From Atlanticothrix silvestris CENA357 (GTDB taxonomy: Bacteria > Cyanobacteriota > Cyanobacteriia > Cyanobacteriales > Nostocaceae), in NCBI RefSeq assembly GCF_016056295.1, contig NZ_JAECZB010000014.1, positions 43,125-107,124 on the forward strand: 64,000 nucleotides of DNA. The letters are read 5' to 3'. The position numbers and the translations under genes were made by a program. The notes under the pieces were generated by a model that worked only from the letters and a program-made list of their open reading frames with translations, did not search any database and was not told the origin of the DNA. Each line of letters opens with the position of its first letter. The stretch's first letter is position 1. Positions 1 to 7,850 of the stretch are shown in pieces.

Positions 1-157
1 CCTCAAAGAACGCGCTACCAAGGATAATGACTGGATTGTGCGAGGTGCAGCAGTCGAAGAATTAGCAAATCACTTCAAAGATGACCCTGAAACTAAATCC
101 ATCCTCAAAGAACGCGCTACCAAGGATAATGACTGGATTGTGCGAGGTGCAGCAGTC
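1..157 (+). repeat. 102-bp coding tandem repeat
   Basis: Bases 1-55 recur at 103-157 with essentially no change, giving a 102-bp (34-codon) period inside the HEAT-repeat gene. Near-identity at DNA level points to recent unit duplication or gene conversion rather than old repeat divergence. Confidence 0.85.
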
Positions 158-409
158 CAAGGATTAGCTAAATACTTTAAATATCAGCCTGAGTTGTTTG
201 AAATTTACCACCAATGCGCTGTTAATGACCCCTTTGAGTGCAAGCAAGATTATGAAACCAACCCTCGGCGCATTGCACTGGAGATAATTATCAAGCAATT
301 TCCTCAGCATCCCCAGACTTTACCACTGTTGGGCGACAGAGCCAAAAATGACCCAGATGAGCAAGTGCGGGAATTTGCTCAGAAGAAGTTAAAGCAGTTG
401 AAAGGGTAA
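2..409 (+). CDS. HEAT-repeat protein, C-terminal part (5' end outside window)
   Basis: The frame is open from the first complete codon (base 2), so the gene starts upstream and only the last 135 residues are seen. Helical repeats of 34 residues with an R-G-A-A-V-x-x-L-A core are typical of HEAT/PBS-lyase-like repeat proteins, which act as protein-binding scaffolds. Two neighbouring units are almost identical at DNA level with a 102-bp period. The C-terminal third is more diverged and ends in a Lys-rich helix. Cyanobacterial proteins of this kind are often fused to an upstream NTPase, but that part is not visible here. The internal ATG at 38 should not be taken as the start. The partner or substrate cannot be told. 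Confidence 0.8.
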   Translation, partial: LKERATKDNDWIVRGAAVEELANHFKDDPETKSILKERATKDNDWIVRGAAVQGLAKYFKYQPELFEIYHQCAVNDPFECKQDYETNPRRIALEIIIKQFPQHPQTLPLLGDRAKNDPDEQVREFAQKKLKQLKG

Positions 410-490
410 ATGTAAGCTGATTTACTATTCACAGCAGAAACCGCAAAAGAAAGGCTTACTATTATCTATGTCACAATTGAGGAACAGACG

Positions 491-682
491 ATTTACCCAA
501 CATACGCACAAGCTATAGCCTGTCTACGTGTCTGTCAGATGTTGTCAAACACCTACCGGAGTATTGAGCTATTTCGCTTTGATGACCAAACCGGAGTTGT
601 ATTTATTTTTGTCAATGAAGAACTCCAAATCATTGTACCCGCTAATGGAAACTGGAGGTTTTTAAATGCGACCGAACTTTGA
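491..682 (+). CDS. DUF6888-like small protein with probable ATT start
   Basis: The frame 491-682 reads about 63 residues, with an A-C-L-R-V-C-Q core, a central L-F-R-F-D-D segment and an N-G-N-W-R-F end. From memory this matches the DUF6888 family, which normally sits directly upstream of DUF6887, as here. No ATG, GTG or TTG lies in this frame before an internal ATG at 539, which would delete the conserved N-terminus. An ATT at 491 aligns with the usual family start and has a GAGGA motif at 479-483, seven bases upstream. The end overlaps the ATG of the next gene (666) by 17 bases, suggesting coupled translation. Function unknown. Either a rare ATT start is used or the start codon has mutated. 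Confidence 0.55.
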   Translation: MYPTYAQAIACLRVCQMLSNTYRSIELFRFDDQTGVVFIFVNEELQIIVPANGNWRFLNATEL

Positions 683-911
683 AGCAATGACTAACAAAGA
701 ATTAATAGCTTATGCACTTGCACACCGGGAAGATGTAGAGCCTTTGCGTATTTTGTATAGCCGCCGCACTCCTGACTCGGAAGCAACATGGTACGGGCCA
801 ATGGTAGCTGAAGACGGTACGCCAATAGAAGAAAATATTCGTATTGCAGAAGAAGCAATTAGACAACGCATTGAGCAAGCAAATCAAAGCAAGCAAGATT
901 CTCAAAGTTAA
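666..911 (+). CDS. DUF6887 family protein
   Basis: This 81-residue protein opens with M-R-P-N-F-E-A-M-T-N-K-E-L, an N-terminal signature I associate with the cyanobacterial DUF6887 family. A short central region (W-Y-G-P-M) is followed by a charged helical tail. The start overlaps the preceding DUF6888-like gene by 17 bases, and the two families are habitually paired. No signal peptide or membrane segment is seen. Function is not known. The small size and pairing resemble a toxin-antitoxin layout, but nothing here demonstrates that activity. Confidence 0.7.
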   Translation: MRPNFEAMTNKELIAYALAHREDVEPLRILYSRRTPDSEATWYGPMVAEDGTPIEENIRIAEEAIRQRIEQANQSKQDSQS

Positions 912-934
912 GAATAAAAGATCGGCTAAAAATT

Positions 935-1213
935 ATGAATAACACAGAAGTTCGTCAGCAAATCAACCAATATTTAGATGTATTATCTTCAGAACGCCTA
1001 GAACTGGTTGCTGACTTTTTAGCATATCTGGCAGATAAAGAGAGTGAAGATGCTACCCAAGAGTTGCTTGATATCCCTGGATTTACTGAATCCTTTGAAG
1101 AAGGTAAAAAAGATATTGCTGAAGATCGGGTAAAAAATTGGAGACTAATAATTCGTAATACTTCGGCTACGCTCAGTACAAGTGACGCTCCTGCGTCGCT
1201 AACGCTGCGCTAA
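935..1213 (+). CDS. DUF2281-type antitoxin-like protein with altered C-terminus
   Basis: The 92-residue product has an N-terminal helical segment (E-R-L-E-L-V-A-D-F-L-A-Y-L-A-D-K) followed by D-I-P-G-F, like small cyanobacterial antitoxins that precede RelE/ParE-type toxins. After about residue 70 the reading frame runs into a repetitive element bounded by two AATTCGTAAT copies (1150-1159, 1217-1226), so the last 20 or so residues are translated repeat, not family sequence. No toxin follows; the next gene is HicB-like. The natural C-terminus and possibly the toxin gene may have been lost when the element inserted. A neutralising role is inferred only. Confidence 0.6.
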   Translation: MNNTEVRQQINQYLDVLSSERLELVADFLAYLADKESEDATQELLDIPGFTESFEEGKKDIAEDRVKNWRLIIRNTSATLSTSDAPASLTLR

Positions 1214-1226
1214 CGTAATTCGTAAT
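1150..1226. repeat. Small palindrome-containing insertion bounded by AATTCGTAAT
   Basis: The 10-mer AATTCGTAAT occurs at 1150-1159 and 1217-1226. Between the copies is a GC-rich stretch with a self-complementary piece (GACGC...GCGTC) and a cttcggctacgctcagtac string typical of dispersed Nostoc repeats. It forms the 3' end of the upstream antitoxin-like ORF. Confidence 0.55.
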
Positions 1227-1240
1227 TATGTTTCAAAAGA

Positions 1241-1459
1241 ATGAAATATACAATCGTGATTCAGTGGTCTGATGAAGATGAGTGTTTTGTTGTCAGTCTT
1301 CCTGAATGGGGAGAATTTTGTCACACTCACGGAGAGACTTACGAAAAAGCTTTTAAAAATGCTCAGGAAGTTTTAGAAATGCTGATTGAGTCATCTTTGG
1401 CTGACGGTGAAACTCTACCAGAGCCTAAGACGCTAGAAAAATCTTTGGAAGTTGCATAG
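1241..1459 (+). CDS. HicB-like antitoxin domain protein, orphan
   Basis: The 72-residue protein starts M-K-Y-T-I-V-I-Q-W-S-D-E-D-E-C-F-V-V-S-L-P, the partial RNase-H-like fold of HicB-family proteins, followed by a helix (A-F-K-N-A-Q-E-V-L-E-M-L-I). In HicAB systems HicB masks the HicA mRNA interferase and often carries a C-terminal DNA-binding segment; this short form has none. No hicA-like ORF (short, with a G-x-x-x-x-x-x-H motif) lies on either side, so it is an orphan or acts with a partner elsewhere. Confidence 0.7.
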   Translation: MKYTIVIQWSDEDECFVVSLPEWGEFCHTHGETYEKAFKNAQEVLEMLIESSLADGETLPEPKTLEKSLEVA

Positions 1460-1506
1460 GTAGCTGCAAATATTTGGTGTGCGCCTCAACCAATCTTCAG
1501 ATAGTG

Positions 1507-2046
1507 CTATGTTCCAAATACTTGTGGCCAAGTTGTCACGACAAAAACTATAACTGCTGCGATCGCCAATAACCCTTGAATTAAATTTCCTATTAATGAA
1601 CCTACTACAATTCCGATACCAGCCTTAATTGCTAACCATAAATCACGTCGGAAAATAAATTCACCAATAATTGCTCCTAAGAGTGGCCCTAATAAAATTC
1701 CTAGTAGCGGCCCGCCAAAAGGTAAAGTTGGTAATAATCCTAAAAATCCCACAATTAAACCAACGATCGCACCAATTTGCCCCCATTTACTAGCCCCTGC
1801 TTGTTTTGCTCCCAAATAGCTAGCTAAAAAATCTACTCCAACACTCAAAAGTAAAACAATAACTGTAACAATAAGTGGTATTTTTATTGCTGCAAAAGAA
1901 TTACTAACTATTCCCCAAATAATTATCCCAATTAAAATTAAACTGCTACCGGGGATGGCGGGAACTACAGCACCAATGATACCTACAACCATTAAAGCTA
2001 ATAATAGCCAATAAATTATTTGCATAGTTTCGTAATTCATAATCAC
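1507..2046 (-). CDS. DUF456 family membrane protein
   Basis: This protein of 177-179 residues is almost entirely hydrophobic, with about five membrane segments and Gly/Pro-rich turns (G-A-V-V-P-A-I-P-G-S; L-G-L-L-P-T-L-P-F-G-G-P-L-L-G), the layout of DUF456 proteins. Two starts are possible: GTG at 2046, whose G overlaps the TAG stop of the upstream gene, or ATG at 2040. The overlap suggests translational coupling in a two-gene operon with the cytochrome b6f assembly factor. Biochemical function of the family is unknown. Confidence 0.8.
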   Translation of the reverse strand: MIMNYETMQIIYWLLLALMVVGIIGAVVPAIPGSSLILIGIIIWGIVSNSFAAIKIPLIVTVIVLLLSVGVDFLASYLGAKQAGASKWGQIGAIVGLIVGFLGLLPTLPFGGPLLGILLGPLLGAIIGEFIFRRDLWLAIKAGIGIVVGSLIGNLIQGLLAIAAVIVFVVTTWPQVFGT

Positions 2047-2699
2047 TAACTTTTAACTTCTAATTCTTGAAGAGTCACTGCTAATTTATCTGCAATACCA
2101 GCAATCCAATTTTCATCTTGTTTAGTGTAACTGCGAGGAGCATTTGCACCCAAAATTAATACACCTTGATTACCAATTGGTTGACAAATTACCCCTTGAG
2201 TATTTTCTGGCAAGTAGTCAAATTCGATTTTGCCAGGATATATATTTAGATTAACTAAATAAACTGGCTGATGTTTTTCTAGTACCCGTTTTAAGATTGG
2301 CCCTGGTATTACTTCAGATTTGGCAGCCAGAATACCGCGACGTAACAAAACTTTGCCTTGATAAAAAACTACCAGCGATCGCGTCACTGTATTAGTTAAT
2401 AATAAATGGGATGCCCAGGCTAATTCTGTTTTCACGGCTTCTGGCAAATCTGCTGCTAATACAAAACCTTCTTCCCCAATTAGTTTTACAGATTCAGGCG
2501 ATCGCGGCTGTACTTGCTGCCAAATTAAACCCGTTAAAATCAACACTGCACTTAGAATGACACCAAGCACATCTCCACGCGATTGGGACTCGGTGAGTTC
2601 TGTTGTCAATAAACGATTAATCAACAAAAGTACAGCGCCTACCCCCCCGACAGCAATGGGTAAACGCCGCAAAATTAAATTGGGATCAGATTTAGTCAT
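2046..2699 (-). CDS. CCB2/CCB4-like cofactor assembly protein of cytochrome b6f
   Basis: The 217-residue protein has two N-terminal membrane segments (about residues 12-30 and 42-60) followed by a soluble GAF-like domain. The overall pattern fits the CCB2/CCB4 family (cofactor assembly of complex C subunit B). In plants and algae these proteins help attach haem ci covalently to cytochrome b6 on the stromal side of the thylakoid. The family is restricted to oxygenic phototrophs, supporting a cyanobacterial source. It is the first gene of an apparent pair with the DUF456 gene and is preceded by short tandem repeats that separate it from rpaB. Confidence 0.75.
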   Translation of the reverse strand: MTKSDPNLILRRLPIAVGGVGAVLLLINRLLTTELTESQSRGDVLGVILSAVLILTGLIWQQVQPRSPESVKLIGEEGFVLAADLPEAVKTELAWASHLLLTNTVTRSLVVFYQGKVLLRRGILAAKSEVIPGPILKRVLEKHQPVYLVNLNIYPGKIEFDYLPENTQGVICQPIGNQGVLILGANAPRSYTKQDENWIAGIADKLAVTLQELEVKS

Positions 2700-2700
2700 T

Positions 2701-2740
2701 AGTCAGTTGTCAGTTGTCAGTGGTTAGTTGTCAGTTGTTA
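2701..2740. repeat. Heptanucleotide tandem repeat (agttgtc)
   Basis: Four to five copies of agttgtc and variants stand between the CCB-type gene and rpaB. Such short tandemly repeated repeats are common between genes in Nostoc and Anabaena. Confidence 0.8.
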
Positions 2741-2796
2741 TTCTGCTTGCTTCCCCTGCCCCTCTGCTCCCCTGCTTCCCCTGCTCTCTTCACTCT

Positions 2797-3525
2797 TTAC
2801 TCTTCCCCTGGTTCGATAATTCGCTGAAACAGATAACCAGTACCTCGCGCTGTGAGAATCAATTCTGGGTTGCTGGGATCGTCTTCCAATTTTGCCCGCA
2901 ACCGGGAGATATGCACATCTACTACACGAGTATCAACATGGCGTTCTGGTGTGTAACCCCAGACCTCCTGCAAAATTTCCGAACGAGAAAAAGCTTCTCC
3001 AGAGCGACTTACTAGCAACTCTAACAAGCTAAATTCCATTCCCGTCAACCGAATACGTTCATCGCCTTTGTAGACTTGTCGCTTATTCGTATCAATTTTG
3101 ATGTTCCCAACGTGGATTACACCAGAGCTAGGAATACCAGAAGCCCCTGTTTTGTCTACTCGACGTAGAACTGAGCGAATCCGTGCTTCTAACTCTTTGG
3201 GGGAAAATGGTTTAACTACATAATCGTCAGCACCCAATTCTAAACCGGTGATGCGATCGGCAACATCACCTAATGCTGTTAGCATAATGATGGGGACATC
3301 TGATTCTTTACGTAATTCTTGACACACACCGTAGCCATCAAGCTTTGGCATCATCACATCCAAAACCACTAGGTCAGGCTCAGATTTGCGAAAAGTTTCC
3401 AAAGCTTCTTCCCCGTCGCCAGCCGTCACTACATCGTAGCCAATCATGGAAAGGCGCGTTTCCAAAATCCGGCGAATGCTGGCTTCGTCGTCTACCACCA
3501 GGATTTTTTCTTTATGACTTTCCAA
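2797..3525 (-). CDS. rpaB: Response regulator RpaB (OmpR/PhoB family)
   Basis: The 242-residue protein has an N-terminal receiver domain with acidic pocket D12/D13, phospho-acceptor D56 in V-L-D-V-M-M-P, and a K-P-F lysine near residue 106. A winged-helix DNA-binding domain (about 135-235) follows, ending R-G-T-G-Y-L-F. The sequence is very close to RpaB/Ycf27, the essential regulator that binds HLR1 elements and controls high-light and photosystem genes under the kinase NblS (established in Synechocystis and Synechococcus). The only start codon in frame after a stop is TTG at 3525, giving M-E-S-H-K-E-K, which fits known N-termini. It is divergent from radA. No cognate kinase gene is in the window. 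Confidence 0.92.
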   Translation of the reverse strand: MESHKEKILVVDDEASIRRILETRLSMIGYDVVTAGDGEEALETFRKSEPDLVVLDVMMPKLDGYGVCQELRKESDVPIIMLTALGDVADRITGLELGADDYVVKPFSPKELEARIRSVLRRVDKTGASGIPSSGVIHVGNIKIDTNKRQVYKGDERIRLTGMEFSLLELLVSRSGEAFSRSEILQEVWGYTPERHVDTRVVDVHISRLRAKLEDDPSNPELILTARGTGYLFQRIIEPGEE

Positions 3526-3710
3526 GTTTCACTATGCTCCTTAACTAAAATTTCTCATGATTAATTTTTAATACCATAATATTAAGATATCATTCCATCA
3601 ATTGATTGAGAAAAAGCTGTAACTACTACTATTAATTGGATTTTAATTTTGCTCAAACCTTAAGGAAAAATTAAGATTAATTAATAATATTTAAGATTTA
3701 AGATTTAAGA

Positions 3711-5270
3711 ATGGCAAAGCCTAAAACTTTTTTCACTTGCAACGAGTGTGGAGCAGAATCTTCCCAATGGTTTGGTAAGTGTCCAGCTTGTGGTACTTAC
3801 AATTCTCTAGAAGAACAAATTTCGATCCAATCTTCAGTAGATATACCCAGTAGAGGAGGAGTGAGTGGTTGGCAGGCAAACCAAAACAATGGAAAACCTG
3901 CTGTTAAGCCAGCAAAACCTAGATCTTCTCTGACATTTGACCAAATTAGCGATCGCCAAATTGCTCGCTGGGAATCTGGTTATGGTGAACTAGATCGGGT
4001 GCTTGGTGGTGGAGTTGTTCCCGGCTCAATGGTGCTAATCGGCGGTGATCCAGGAATTGGCAAATCTACTTTACTATTACAAGTATCAAATCAGCTAGCG
4101 CAGAGATACCGTATTCTCTACGTAACCGGAGAAGAATCAGGGCAACAGGTGAAATTACGCGCTTCTCGTTTAGGAGTCTCCAATTCTCAAGATGAACTAA
4201 GTGATGAAGATGGTAAAGCAGTAGAAACTGCTGATTCTAAAACATCCCATGAGAATGGCCAAGCAGCAGCAATTGCTGATGAGAATGTAAGTGCAGATTT
4301 ATATATATTGCCAGAAACAGATTTAGAAGAAATTTTACGAGAAATAGATTCCCTCAGACCAAATTTGGCAGTAATCGATAGTATTCAAACAGTGTTTTTT
4401 CCAGCCCTAACTTCTGCGCCTGGTTCTGTAGCACAAGTTAGAGAATGTACGGCGGCCTTAATGAAGGTGGCAAAGCACGAAGATATTACCATGTTAATTG
4501 TGGGACATGTCACCAAAGAAGGAGCGATCGCGGGGCCGAAAGTTTTAGAACACTTAGTAGATACAGTATTGTATTTTGAAGGCGATCGCTTTGCCTCTCA
4601 TCGACTATTAAGAACAGTCAAAAATCGCTTTGGTGCAACTCACGAAATTGGCATCTTTGAAATGGTAGCTCAAGGATTGCGGGAAGTTGCCAACCCTTCA
4701 GAGCTATTTTTAGGCAACCGTGACGATCCAGCGCCAGGTACGGCGATTGTAGTAGCTTGTGAGGGTACTCGTCCTATTGTCGTGGAATTGCAAGCTCTTG
4801 TTAGTCCCACAAGCTACCCATCCCCCCGTCGTGCTGCCACTGGGATAGACTATAACCGCTTAGTGCAAATTCTGGCAGTGTTAGAAAAACGCGTAGGCAT
4901 TCCCATGTCCAAGTTAGATTCTTATGTCGCTTCTGCGGGTGGGTTGAATGTAGAAGAACCAGCAGTAGATTTAGGAATAGCGATCGCTATTGTTGCCAGT
5001 TTCCGCGATCGCATTGTCGATCCAGGTACTGTTTTAATTGGCGAAGTCGGATTAGGCGGACAGGTGCGATCAGTTTCTCAAATGGAACTACGGTTGAAAG
5101 AAGCTGCTAAGTTGGGATTTAAACGAGCGATCGTGCCAAAAGGGACAAAATTCCCCGATCTTGATATCGAAATTTTACCAGTTGCCAAAGTAATAGATGC
5201 GATTATTGCAGCGATACCACACCAGACGCTAGAAGATATCGATTTAGAGATGGATGAAAATGAAGATTAG
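3711..5270 (+). CDS. radA: DNA repair protein RadA
   Basis: The 519-residue protein carries a C4 zinc finger (C10, C13, C24, C27), a RecA-like ATPase core with Walker A G-G-D-P-G-I-G-K-S at 111-119, the RadA-specific K-N-R-F-G motif near 304-308, and a C-terminal Lon-protease-like domain. RadA promotes branch migration of recombination intermediates. It is longer than the usual 450-460 residues because an acidic, low-complexity insert of roughly 35 residues (about 157-192) follows the first ATPase strands. The ATG is preceded by AT-rich repeats (aagattta) shared with the rpaB upstream region. No defect is seen. Confidence 0.95.
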   Translation: MAKPKTFFTCNECGAESSQWFGKCPACGTYNSLEEQISIQSSVDIPSRGGVSGWQANQNNGKPAVKPAKPRSSLTFDQISDRQIARWESGYGELDRVLGGGVVPGSMVLIGGDPGIGKSTLLLQVSNQLAQRYRILYVTGEESGQQVKLRASRLGVSNSQDELSDEDGKAVETADSKTSHENGQAAAIADENVSADLYILPETDLEEILREIDSLRPNLAVIDSIQTVFFPALTSAPGSVAQVRECTAALMKVAKHEDITMLIVGHVTKEGAIAGPKVLEHLVDTVLYFEGDRFASHRLLRTVKNRFGATHEIGIFEMVAQGLREVANPSELFLGNRDDPAPGTAIVVACEGTRPIVVELQALVSPTSYPSPRRAATGIDYNRLVQILAVLEKRVGIPMSKLDSYVASAGGLNVEEPAVDLGIAIAIVASFRDRIVDPGTVLIGEVGLGGQVRSVSQMELRLKEAAKLGFKRAIVPKGTKFPDLDIEILPVAKVIDAIIAAIPHQTLEDIDLEMDENED

Positions 5271-5326
5271 AAACTTCTCTCTTCTAATCACAAGTGCTTA
5301 GCAGAACACCTAAAGGAAAAACTGCC

Positions 5327-6055
5327 ATGACAGCCCTCACCCAAGACTATCAAATCACTTGGGAAAAACTACCCGATGATTACAAACTGCCAGATGATCC
5401 AGTGGACAACATCAACCAACCAGCCTTAGCCGCAGCCCTCACAGAAAGCCTAGAACTGTCTGGACAACTCGCACCTGATGCGCTGACACCAACAAATTAC
5501 GGCATTTGTGCCACCCTCAACAACAGAATAGTTATAAAAGCCCCAGACTGGGCATACATTCCCAAAATTACCGTTAATAGAGAAGAAGTAATCCGCAGTT
5601 ACACCCCCAAATTAGAGGGAGATATCCCCGTAATTGTCATGGAATTTCTTTCTGATAAAGATGGCAGTGAATATTCCAGCAAACCAACTTATCCCCCTGG
5701 TAAATGGTTTTTTTATGAGTGCATCTTAAAAGTACCAAATTACGCCATTTTTGAACCAGCTAGCGGCAATTTAGAAGTTTATCGCCTAGATCAAAATACA
5801 GGTAGATATAGCTTACAAACTCCTAATAACAATCAACATTATTGGATAGCCGAAATGAATCTTTACCTTGGGGTGTGGCAAGGTACGCGTGAAAATCGCA
5901 CAGGAAAATGGCTGCGCTGGTGGGATGAAAGCAGACTACTACTGTGGGGTTCTGAATTAGTCGAGCAAGAACGTCAACGTGCTGAACAAGAAAAACAACG
6001 TGCTGAACGCCTAGCTGCACAATTGCGAGCAGCAGGTATTGAACCACAAAATTAG
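5327..6055 (+). CDS. Uma2 family (DUF820) PD-(D/E)XK-type protein
   Basis: Uma2 proteins are highly expanded in cyanobacteria and have a PD-(D/E)XK nuclease fold of unknown function. Seen here are the expected A-P-D-W-A-Y strand, the V-I-V-M-E-F-L-S strand with its glutamate, and K-W-x-x-Y-E-x-I-L. The C-terminus is a coiled coil rich in E-Q-E-R-Q-R-A-E repeats ending G-I-E-P-Q-N. I chose ATG 5327, preceded by aaagga, giving 242 residues; a GTG at 5294 would add 11. A strong terminator follows at 6079-6122. A second relative lies at 9499-10323. Confidence 0.85.
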   Translation: MTALTQDYQITWEKLPDDYKLPDDPVDNINQPALAAALTESLELSGQLAPDALTPTNYGICATLNNRIVIKAPDWAYIPKITVNREEVIRSYTPKLEGDIPVIVMEFLSDKDGSEYSSKPTYPPGKWFFYECILKVPNYAIFEPASGNLEVYRLDQNTGRYSLQTPNNNQHYWIAEMNLYLGVWQGTRENRTGKWLRWWDESRLLLWGSELVEQERQRAEQEKQRAERLAAQLRAAGIEPQN

Positions 6056-6078
6056 ACTTTCTGTAAATAATTACAGGT

Positions 6079-6122
6079 TTGCTAGATTGGCTAAAAATTA
6101 GTTCAATCTAGCAATTTTTTTT
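6079..6122 (+). terminator. Rho-independent terminator after the Uma2 gene
   Basis: A perfect 11-bp stem (ttgctagattg / caatctagcaa) with a 14-nt loop is followed by eight T residues. It lies 24 bases after the Uma2 stop codon. Confidence 0.9.
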
Positions 6123-6211
6123 GAGAAATATCAAGTTCAAAAAATATTTATAACCTTTTATATCGACACGAATTGCTATTAATTAACTTAGAAATAACCA
6201 AAAATTACGTC

Positions 6212-6397
6212 ATGGATGAAAATCAACAACCTATTGCTGTACAAATTCCCATAGCTGACTTTGAAAAAATTGAAGAAATATTAGAAAATTATGGTTTGGT
6301 ACAGCTAATGAAAGAATCGGAAAATGAAGAACGCCTCTCTAAACATGAAGCTTGGAAGTATTACCAATATTTGAAGAACAAGAATATGGAAAGCTGA
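6212..6397 (+). CDS. Antitoxin-like protein (Phd/YefM or RelB type)
   Basis: From ATG 6212 the protein reads 61 residues starting M-D-E-N-Q-Q-P-I-A-V-Q-I-P-I-A-D-F-E-K-I-E-E. This is the short strand-helix pattern of cyanobacterial antitoxins that precede RelE/ParE toxins. A TTG at 6173 would add 13 residues and is less likely. Its end overlaps the predicted toxin frame. Such antitoxins bind and repress their own operon and neutralise the toxin; that role is inferred from family and gene order. Confidence 0.65.
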   Translation: MDENQQPIAVQIPIADFEKIEEILENYGLVQLMKESENEERLSKHEAWKYYQYLKNKNMES

Positions 6398-6656
6398 ATA
6401 TGCTAAAAAATTTCTAAAAGAATTGGCAGATTTACCAGAAGATGTTCAAAGCCGGATAGAACCCATTGTCTTTCAAGAACTAGAGTCCGAAAATCCCTTT
6501 GAATTAGGATATTTACAAAAAATGAAGGGTTATGATGAGAAATATAAGATTCGCGTAGGTAATTACAGAATAGGTATAACTGTTGACAAAGAAACACAAA
6601 CATTAATTTGTCAACGAGTCGCACATCGTAAAGATATTTATAAAATTTTTCCGTAA
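6384..6656 (+). CDS. RelE/ParE-family toxin with non-standard start
   Basis: The frame reads I-W-K-A-E-Y-A-K-K-F-L-K-E-L-A-D-L-P-E-D-V, then a compact strand-rich domain with K-I-R-V-G-N-Y-R-I-G and a final V-A-H-R-K-D-I-Y-K, the usual RelE/ParE mRNA interferase or gyrase-poison core. The conserved N-terminal helix needs a start at the ATA codon 6384, inside the antitoxin end. The only standard alternative is TTG at 6423, which removes 13 residues and helix 1. A stop lies just upstream (6372-6374). Either an ATA start is used or an ancestral ATG has mutated and the toxin is weakly made or dead. Confidence 0.6.
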   Translation: MWKAEYAKKFLKELADLPEDVQSRIEPIVFQELESENPFELGYLQKMKGYDEKYKIRVGNYRIGITVDKETQTLICQRVAHRKDIYKIFP

Positions 6657-6713
6657 TCTCACTATTTTACTGAAGCGGGTTTTGTACAAATTCTGAGAAC
6701 AATTACTAAATAT

Positions 6714-7850
6714 TCATATTAAGGAAGATTGTAATAACTGACGCATAGATTGGGCTTGTACATGATTAGGTAAAATTGTTAAAAAATCATTCAAGTCTTG
6801 AATTGCTTCCCATTTACTTTCCAAGGAAGCACCTTGAGATAGCGCATACTTATATAAATCTTCTGCTGGTTTTGGATATTCAACAGCTAAGTAGTAAATA
6901 GCTAAATTAAAAGTATTACGCCAGTTTTTAGCATCTTTTTCGTAACTTTGTTTAGCAAGCTTGATGGAAAGTGTTAAGTCAGCCTGTGCTTTTTCTGTTT
7001 GCTGAAGGGCTTGATATGCTAAAGCACGGGTATATAAAGGCCAATCATTATTAACATCTAAATTTATGGCGATATCAAAATCTTGCAGTGCTTCCTGATA
7101 ACGCTGCATTAACAGATAAGTTTTACCACGTTGTGCGATCGCCCAGTCGGATTTGGGATTAAGTTCAATAGCACAGTCGAAATCTTGCAGTGCTTCGGGA
7201 TAACGCTCCATTAAACGGTAAGTTTGACCACGATGTGCGATCGCCCAATCATATTTGGGATTAAGTTCAATAGCACAGTCAAAATCTTGCAGTGCTTCCT
7301 GATAACGCTCCATTGCTCTGTAAGTTTGTCCACGATGTGCGATCGCCCAGTCGGATTTGGGATTAAGTTCAATTGCACAGTCGAAATCTTGCAGTGCTTC
7401 TTCATAACGCTCCATTAAACGGTAAGTTTGACCACGATGTGCGATCGCCCAGTCAGATTTAGGATTAAGCTCAATGGCGCGGTCAAAATCTTGCAGTGCT
7501 TCTTGATAACGCTTCATTAAGCGGTAAGTTTCGCCTCTCTGTGCGATCGCCCAGTCGGATTTAGGATTAAGTTCAATGGCGCAGTCATAATCTTGCAGTG
7601 CTTCTTGATAACGCTCTATTGCTCTGTAGGTTTGACCACGTTGTGCGATCACCCAGTCAAGTTTAGAATTAAGTTCAATTGCACAGTCGTAATCTTGCAG
7701 TGCTTCTTGATAACGCTTCATTAAACGGTAAGTTTCACCCCTGTCTGATAGATATTCAGCTTCATCAGGGACTAACTTTATAGCTTTCCGCAATTTGGCG
7801 AAACTGACGCAGCAGTGTCGTTTTACCAACTCTCCCTTGACCCCAAACAT
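6714..7850 (-). CDS. TPR-repeat protein, remnant of an NTPase-TPR gene
   Basis: The ORF encodes eight consecutive 34-residue tetratricopeptide units with the pattern D-W-A-I-A-x-R-G-x-T-Y-R-x-M-x-R-Y-x-E-A-L-Q-D-F-D-x-A-I-E-L-N-P, then a diverged helical C-terminus. The DNA repeats with a 102-bp period, and most units carry a HIP1-like gcgatcgcc. The first 22 or so residues (from ATG 7850) are not TPR sequence: they are the Walker-A region of an upstream NTPase ORF read in another frame. The gene is therefore the 3' part of a longer NTPase-TPR gene whose middle has been deleted or frameshifted. Whether it is still translated is uncertain. Confidence 0.75.
   Translation of the reverse strand: MFGVKGELVKRHCCVSFAKLRKAIKLVPDEAEYLSDRGETYRLMKRYQEALQDYDCAIELNSKLDWVIAQRGQTYRAIERYQEALQDYDCAIELNPKSDWAIAQRGETYRLMKRYQEALQDFDRAIELNPKSDWAIAHRGQTYRLMERYEEALQDFDCAIELNPKSDWAIAHRGQTYRAMERYQEALQDFDCAIELNPKYDWAIAHRGQTYRLMERYPEALQDFDCAIELNPKSDWAIAQRGKTYLLMQRYQEALQDFDIAINLDVNNDWPLYTRALAYQALQQTEKAQADLTLSIKLAKQSYEKDAKNWRNTFNLAIYYLAVEYPKPAEDLYKYALSQGASLESKWEAIQDLNDFLTILPNHVQAQSMRQLLQSSLI

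Noticed and set aside
2728-3015. 95-residue ORF on the + strand
   Set aside because: It is antisense to the rpaB 3' end and begins in repeats.
6750-7740. DNA-level 102-bp repeats as a non-coding array
   Set aside because: The period equals one TPR unit and the frame is open throughout.
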